A stretch of DNA of 19,210 bases from Holdemanella sp. (GTDB lineage Bacteria > Bacillota_I > Bacilli_A > Erysipelotrichales > Erysipelotrichaceae). The DNA lies in assembly GCA_021442845.1 (NCBI GenBank), contig JABUSD010000373.1, forward strand, positions 1 to 19,210. The letters run 5' to 3'. Each line of letters begins with the position of its first letter. The stretch's first letter is position 1. Below are positions 15,993 through 19,210 of the stretch, one piece after another. The notes under the pieces were generated by a model. It was not told the DNA's origin. It did no database searches and saw only the letters and a list, made by a program, of their open reading frames with translations. The translations under genes and the position numbers were made by a program.

Positions 15993-17280
15993 CTATTATT
16001 TCTATCAATTGTACAATCCCTTGTTCCATATCCTTCATAGAAATATTGGCAAAGCCAATCTCTATTCCTTTGTTGCTATATGTAATTCCTATATTCTTTT
16101 CTTCACATTTCAATTTCAGATCCTTTACACAAAGATCTTCATTGAAATAGGACATATAAGCTTCATTTAAATAGAATGGAATCTTTGTATATTTTTTCAA
16201 TAGATATTCCATATATTCACTCTTTTCCTTATATTCCTTTTTTAGTTTTCTTAAATGCTTATCCAGATATCCATTCTGAATATAGCGAACAAAGGCAAGC
16301 TGTTCAATCTTAGAAGCTGTGGGACCATACATAGCTTCCTGCGCTTTATATATATTTGTATACTTCTCATTTAGAATCATATAGCTGATACGAAAGGAAG
16401 GTATCAAAAGTCGTGAAAATGAGCCCAGATAGATGACATTATCATCAATTGAAAGACTATGTAATGCCTGTCTGGAAGATGAACGATAGGTAAGTTCTCC
16501 ATTATAATCATCTTCAACAATCAAAATATTCTGGCTGGCACTATATACAAGTAGTTCATCCGCTATTCTGGATGAGATTGGCTCCTTATGATTTCCAAAA
16601 CAGGCAGGTGTGATATAGAGTATATCGATGGAATTGTTCTTTAAATCTTCCATAAAGTTGAATCTAGATAGAAAAATAATTTTAAATCCATAGGCCTCAA
16701 ATACACGTTTTGTCTGTAAAGGTGCATCTTCTTCCATTCCTACTATAAGATTCTTATCCATCATTCCACAAAGTATAAACAACAATGATTGATAGTTGGA
16801 TCCTACTAACATCTGATCAGGATGACTTAATATCCCTCTATTTTTATAGGCATATCGAGATAACACCTGTCTAAGTTCCGGTTCTCCCTGTGCCATTCCA
16901 TACATAGACATACTCTCTTTGTTGTTCATGACTTCCTTTAAATATCGTTTCCATGTATCCATTTCAAAACTATCCTTGGATACACTTTTAATACGGAAAT
17001 CATAGGTATATACATCTTCTTTTTCTTCATTCTGGACTTTTTCTATTTCCCTATGAAGGCGAATCTGTTCTCTTGTGAACTTAACAATATAACCTATCTG
17101 GGGAAGACTTTTGATATATCCATCCAACACCAATTTGTCATATGCTTTTTCTATCGTTGTCTGTGACATATGGAAAAGATTACAGCTTTGGCGTATGCTG
17201 GGAATCTTTTCATCCTTATGTAAATATCCGTTTAAAATATCTGCCTTTATTTTTTCATAGACAATTTCATATTTTTTCAT
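15979..17280 (-). CDS. MocR/PdxR-like GntR regulator with aminotransferase-like domain lacking the PLP lysine
   Basis: 433 residues, typical MocR length. Residues about 1-68 are a GntR winged helix (IPSIRQSCNLFHMSQTTIEKAYDKL). Residues about 90-433 are an aminotransferase class I/II fold with VGSNYQSLL, LYITPACFGNHKEP and IVEDDYNGEL (Asp 257/258 region). MocR proteins bind PLP at a lysine in a motif like FSKxLxPxxRxGY. Here it is SFSRLLIPSFRISY, so that position is arginine (R290, codon CGA at 16413-16411). The usual LRLGF near the C-terminus reads IEIGF, with E407 at the expected carboxylate-binding Arg. The gene is divergent from an ECF S component, suggesting control of vitamin B6 uptake. 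The start at 17280 has an AGAGGG site. Confidence 0.88.
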   Translation of the reverse strand: MKKYEIVYEKIKADILNGYLHKDEKIPSIRQSCNLFHMSQTTIEKAYDKLVLDGYIKSLPQIGYIVKFTREQIRLHREIEKVQNEEKEDVYTYDFRIKSVSKDSFEMDTWKRYLKEVMNNKESMSMYGMAQGEPELRQVLSRYAYKNRGILSHPDQMLVGSNYQSLLFILCGMMDKNLIVGMEEDAPLQTKRVFEAYGFKIIFLSRFNFMEDLKNNSIDILYITPACFGNHKEPISSRIADELLVYSASQNILIVEDDYNGELTYRSSSRQALHSLSIDDNVIYLGSFSRLLIPSFRISYMILNEKYTNIYKAQEAMYGPTASKIEQLAFVRYIQNGYLDKHLRKLKKEYKEKSEYMEYLLKKYTKIPFYLNEAYMSYFNEDLCVKDLKLKCEEKNIGITYSNKGIEIGFANISMKDMEQGIVQLIEIIEGVQ

Positions 17281-17305
17281 AACTGTCCCTCTTTTTTATA
17301 TATAA

Positions 17306-17335
17306 ATTGTATACCTTTTTCATAGACATTTCATA
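17306..17335 (-). promoter_or_regulatory. Promoter and direct-repeat site of the MocR-like gene
   Basis: On the minus strand TACAAT (17311-17306) is a likely -10 box. Two copies of TATGAAA (on the + strand TTTCATA at 17318-17324 and 17329-17335) are spaced exactly 11 bases apart, one helical turn, and cover the -35 region. MocR-type regulators often bind direct repeats, so this is a candidate autoregulatory site. The -35 sequence itself is poor. Confidence 0.4.
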
Positions 17336-17430
17336 CCATCTTTATATATCCTATAAAAACATAAAAGATATCTCATTATCTGTCCTTTATTTTATATTAT
17401 TTTTTGTATATTTTATAGAAGACAGTTGTT

Positions 17431-17449
17431 TGATATAGTATTGAATATG
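17431..17449 (+). promoter_or_regulatory. Extended -10 promoter placing transcription start at the ECF ATG
   Basis: TGATATAGT (17431-17439) matches an extended -10 box. Transcription would begin about 7 bases downstream, at or next to the ATG at 17447. No AGGAGG-like site precedes that ATG, so the mRNA may be leaderless. An alternative TTG start at 17426 has only a weak AGAAG site. Confidence 0.35.
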
Positions 17450-17944
17450 AACAAGGAATATTCAACAAAGGATATCGTAATTACTGGATTGGGAATTGCG
17501 ATTGTGTTTGTTTCAACTTTATTCATTCATGTACCAAATGGATTGGATGGGTATTACAATCTAGGTGATGGCTTTATATTGTTGTTTGCCAGTTTTTTAA
17601 ATCCATTCCTCTCTTTTGTGATTGGGGGCTTAGGAAGTGCATTGGCAGATGTAGCAGGTGGCTATGCCTATTATTTTATATTTACGTTGATTATCAAAGG
17701 ATTAGAAGGTTTTGTGATTTCCTATATGATTCATAAAGGATCAAAAAAGCTTCGCTTTCTATCCTATGTGATTGGTATCATCCTAATGGTTATTGGCTAC
17801 TTCTTTGCGAAATGGTATCTAAAAGGAAGCGTTCTAATCGCGATAAGCAGTATACCCGGAAATATCATGCAAGGAATTCTTAGTATTGTTGTCGCAATGG
17901 CTGCTTATCCTATCTTTAAACGTATTCTATCTGTAAGAAATTAA
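17447..17944 (+). CDS. ECF transporter S component, possibly for a B6 vitamer
   Basis: 165 residues from ATG 17447. S components are small integral membrane proteins that bind a vitamin and share a general energising module. About six hydrophobic helices are visible, for example GLGIAIVFVSTLFIHVP, GDGFILLFASFLNPFLSFVI and VIGIILMVIGYFF. GGLGSALADVAGGYAYYFIFTLIIKGLEG is the conserved region of the ECF riboflavin-type S family. No ecfA or ecfT genes lie nearby, so it is a group II member that uses a module encoded elsewhere. The divergent MocR/PdxR-like gene suggests pyridoxine or a related vitamer, as proposed for PdxU proteins, but the substrate is not proven. The frame also opens with TTG at 17426, which adds seven residues. 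Confidence 0.82.
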   Translation: MNKEYSTKDIVITGLGIAIVFVSTLFIHVPNGLDGYYNLGDGFILLFASFLNPFLSFVIGGLGSALADVAGGYAYYFIFTLIIKGLEGFVISYMIHKGSKKLRFLSYVIGIILMVIGYFFAKWYLKGSVLIAISSIPGNIMQGILSIVVAMAAYPIFKRILSVRN

Positions 17945-17966
17945 AAAGGCATCTGTGATGCCTTTT
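17944..17966. terminator. Two-way terminator between the ECF gene and the 101-residue gene
   Basis: AAAAGGCATC (17944-17953) pairs perfectly with GATGCCTTTT (17957-17966) around TGT. A-tract and T-tract ends let it work on both strands. It starts inside the ECF stop codon and ends inside the stop codon of the minus-strand gene. Confidence 0.88.
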
Positions 17967-18270
17967 AAAATGTTACTCCCATAACCTCTATATATTTTCT
18001 ACGAGATGGATGTAAGTTATCTACATAATAGCGAATCGTTAATGTTCCTGCAACTTTAGTGCGCACCTTTGGCTCCACGATGAATCCATCACCTTCAAGC
18101 ATCGCATCTAACATAGCTTTGCAGCATACCGTGATATTCTTTACTCCTGGTTCACATTCTTCCACGAAATCTCTTGCGTTGATTTCGATATATAACCACA
18201 TCTTATCATGTGCTTCCTGCTTCATTTCCTGAAGACGAGTTGCATATTGTTCCTGTGTCCATTTTTCCAT
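17965..18270 (-). CDS. Unknown small soluble protein
   Basis: 101 residues, family not recognised. It is acidic to neutral with no membrane helix or signal peptide. The N-terminal half reads as amphipathic helices (EEQYATRLQEMKQEAHDKMWLY style), with a Cys pair in NITVCCKAML. The C-terminal part alternates strand-like and turn segments (VEPKVRTKVAGTLTIRYYVD) and ends NLHPSRRKYIEVMGVTF. The start at 18270 follows AAGGAAGG at about 10 bases, and a clear promoter and terminator frame it, so it is a real monocistronic gene. The neighbours give no functional clue. Confidence 0.8.
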   Translation of the reverse strand: MEKWTQEQYATRLQEMKQEAHDKMWLYIEINARDFVEECEPGVKNITVCCKAMLDAMLEGDGFIVEPKVRTKVAGTLTIRYYVDNLHPSRRKYIEVMGVTF

Positions 18271-18301
18271 ATTTGAAATACCTTCCTTTCAATACCCGTA
18301 T

Positions 18302-18331
18302 ATTCTATCCTAAATACCCATATAAAATCAA
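18302..18331 (-). promoter_or_regulatory. Promoter of the 101-residue gene
   Basis: On the minus strand TTGATT (18331-18326) and TAGAAT (18307-18302) are 18 bases apart, about 32 bases before the start codon. Immediately upstream lies GACAAAATTG-nn-CTAAA, a 17-base word with 15 matches to one in the PTS promoter region (1279-1295). Confidence 0.5.
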
Positions 18332-18362
18332 GTTTAGACCAATTTTGTCCAATAAATACAAA

Positions 18363-18382
18363 AAAACGCATTGCTGCGTTTT
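18363..18382 (-). terminator. Terminator of the methionine aminopeptidase gene
   Basis: AAAACGCA (18363-18370) pairs with TGCGTTTT (18375-18382) around TTGC. Read on the minus strand it follows the stop codon and ends in a run of seven T, a standard intrinsic terminator. Confidence 0.85.
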
Positions 18383-19210
18383 AATAAGCTAAGATTTCTA
18401 CACCTTTTTCTGTAACCAGAAGCGTATGTTCCCATTGTGCACTTAATAATCCATCTTCGGTATACGCTGTCCATCCATTATCTGCATCAATGAATAAATC
18501 GCGTTTCCCTTCATTGATCATTGGTTCAATTGTAAAAACCATACCCGGTGCAATGACCATTCCTGTATCACGAATTCCGACATGGTGTACATATGGATTT
18601 TCATGGAATGCATTTCCTACACCATGCCCACAAAAATCTGTTACAACACTATATCCATGCTGATGAGCAACTTCCTGGATAGCAGCCCCAATATCACCAA
18701 AATGTCCCCAGGGGCGTACTGCCTTGATTCCAGCTTCTAAACATTCTTTTGTGACATCTACCAGTTTTTTTGCTTCTGCTGATACAGTTCCAATGCAGAA
18801 CATTCTGGATGCATCCGCATAGTGTCCATGCACAATTGTTGTGCAATCTACATTCACGATATCCCCCTCCTGCAGAATGATTGTTTCATCTGGGATACCA
18901 TGACATACTTCATCATTGATTGATGTACAACAGCTCTTTGGAAATCCTTCATACCCTAAGCAGGCTGGAATTCCACCATGAGATACAGTATAGTCATAAA
19001 CCAGTTTGTCAATTTCTTCCGTAGACATTCCCTCATGGATTTTCTCACCAACAAGATCTAATACTTCATTGTTGATTTTGGCTGCCTTTTTTATCCATTT
19101 GATATCTTCCTGGTTCTTGATCAGGTTATGCCCAGGAACGATTTTTCCCTGCAGTTTCAAAACACCAATTGTTGCATCCCATTGCTCATGGCAGTTCTTA
19201 TATTTCTTTC
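18381..19210 (-). CDS. map: Methionine aminopeptidase type I with N-terminal SEC-C motif (start outside window)
   Basis: At least 276 residues are visible. The enzyme removes initiator methionine from new proteins. The five metal ligands of the pita-bread fold can be seen: the two Asp of VNVDCTTIVHGHYADASRMF (11 apart), His in FCGHGVG, Glu in FTIEPMI and Glu in SAQWEHTLLV. A TTG at 19160-19158 could be taken as the start, but the frame stays open to the right edge and reads KKYKNCHEQWDATIGV just before it. KKYKNCH is the second half of the SEC-C zinc motif (CxCGSGKKYKxCH), found at the N-terminus of some Firmicute methionine aminopeptidases. The true start is therefore past 19210. Confidence 0.95.
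   Translation of the reverse strand, partial: KKYKNCHEQWDATIGVLKLQGKIVPGHNLIKNQEDIKWIKKAAKINNEVLDLVGEKIHEGMSTEEIDKLVYDYTVSHGGIPACLGYEGFPKSCCTSINDEVCHGIPDETIILQEGDIVNVDCTTIVHGHYADASRMFCIGTVSAEAKKLVDVTKECLEAGIKAVRPWGHFGDIGAAIQEVAHQHGYSVVTDFCGHGVGNAFHENPYVHHVGIRDTGMVIAPGMVFTIEPMINEGKRDLFIDADNGWTAYTEDGLLSAQWEHTLLVTEKGVEILAY

Noticed and set aside
17281..17427. Inverted AACTGTC and GACAGTT words at both ends of the MocR-ECF gap
   Set aside because: Seven-base arms 140 bases apart in AT-rich DNA are likely chance, and one lies in the ribosome site of the regulator.

Overview
The window looks like chromosome from a low-GC Firmicute of the gut. The gene styles (compact genes, AGGAGG-type ribosome sites, a mannose-family PTS, a PotC-PotD fusion, AddAB, a group II ECF S component) suggest an Erysipelotrichaceae-like organism. 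That placement is an inference, because there is no rRNA or other marker gene here. I see no tRNA, rRNA, IS element, prophage, CRISPR array or classical defence island.

Layout from left to right. (1) 1-1306, minus strand: a mannose-family PTS operon, EIIA then EIIB then EIIC, running off the left edge. (2) 1434-2400, minus strand: two unrecognised small membrane-protein genes behind a good promoter. (3) 2502-4424, plus strand: a large lipoprotein with a repetitive Pro/Gln/Met-rich segment and a beta-helix-like carbohydrate-binding domain. It ends at a two-way terminator shared with (4) a SagB-like nitroreductase on the minus strand (4454-5263). (5) 5307-10158, minus strand: a polyamine uptake operon of XRE-cupin regulator, potA, potB and a potC-potD fusion, with two similar inverted repeats around its promoter that look like operators. 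(6) 10333-15971, plus strand: addB and addA, overlapping by one base, for double-strand-break end processing. (7) 15979-17944: a MocR/PdxR-like regulator divergent from an ECF transporter S component, a layout known for vitamin B6 salvage. (8) 17965-18270, minus strand: a small unknown gene. (9) 18381-19210, minus strand: a methionine aminopeptidase that continues past the right edge and carries the end of an N-terminal SEC-C zinc motif.

No wholly new system is evident. The most unusual observations are a PotA whose C-terminal TOBE domain is interrupted by about 170 residues made of two copies of a domain resembling Gram-positive surface-protein repeats, and a MocR-type regulator in which the PLP-binding lysine is arginine (R290) and the usual carboxylate-binding arginine appears to be glutamate (E407). 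Other notable points are the paired TTAAAC operators of the pot operon, a possible leaderless ECF gene, and the start-site corrections for addA, addB, the ECF gene and map.

All gaps between genes are under 300 bases. What each gap holds is given in the feature list.
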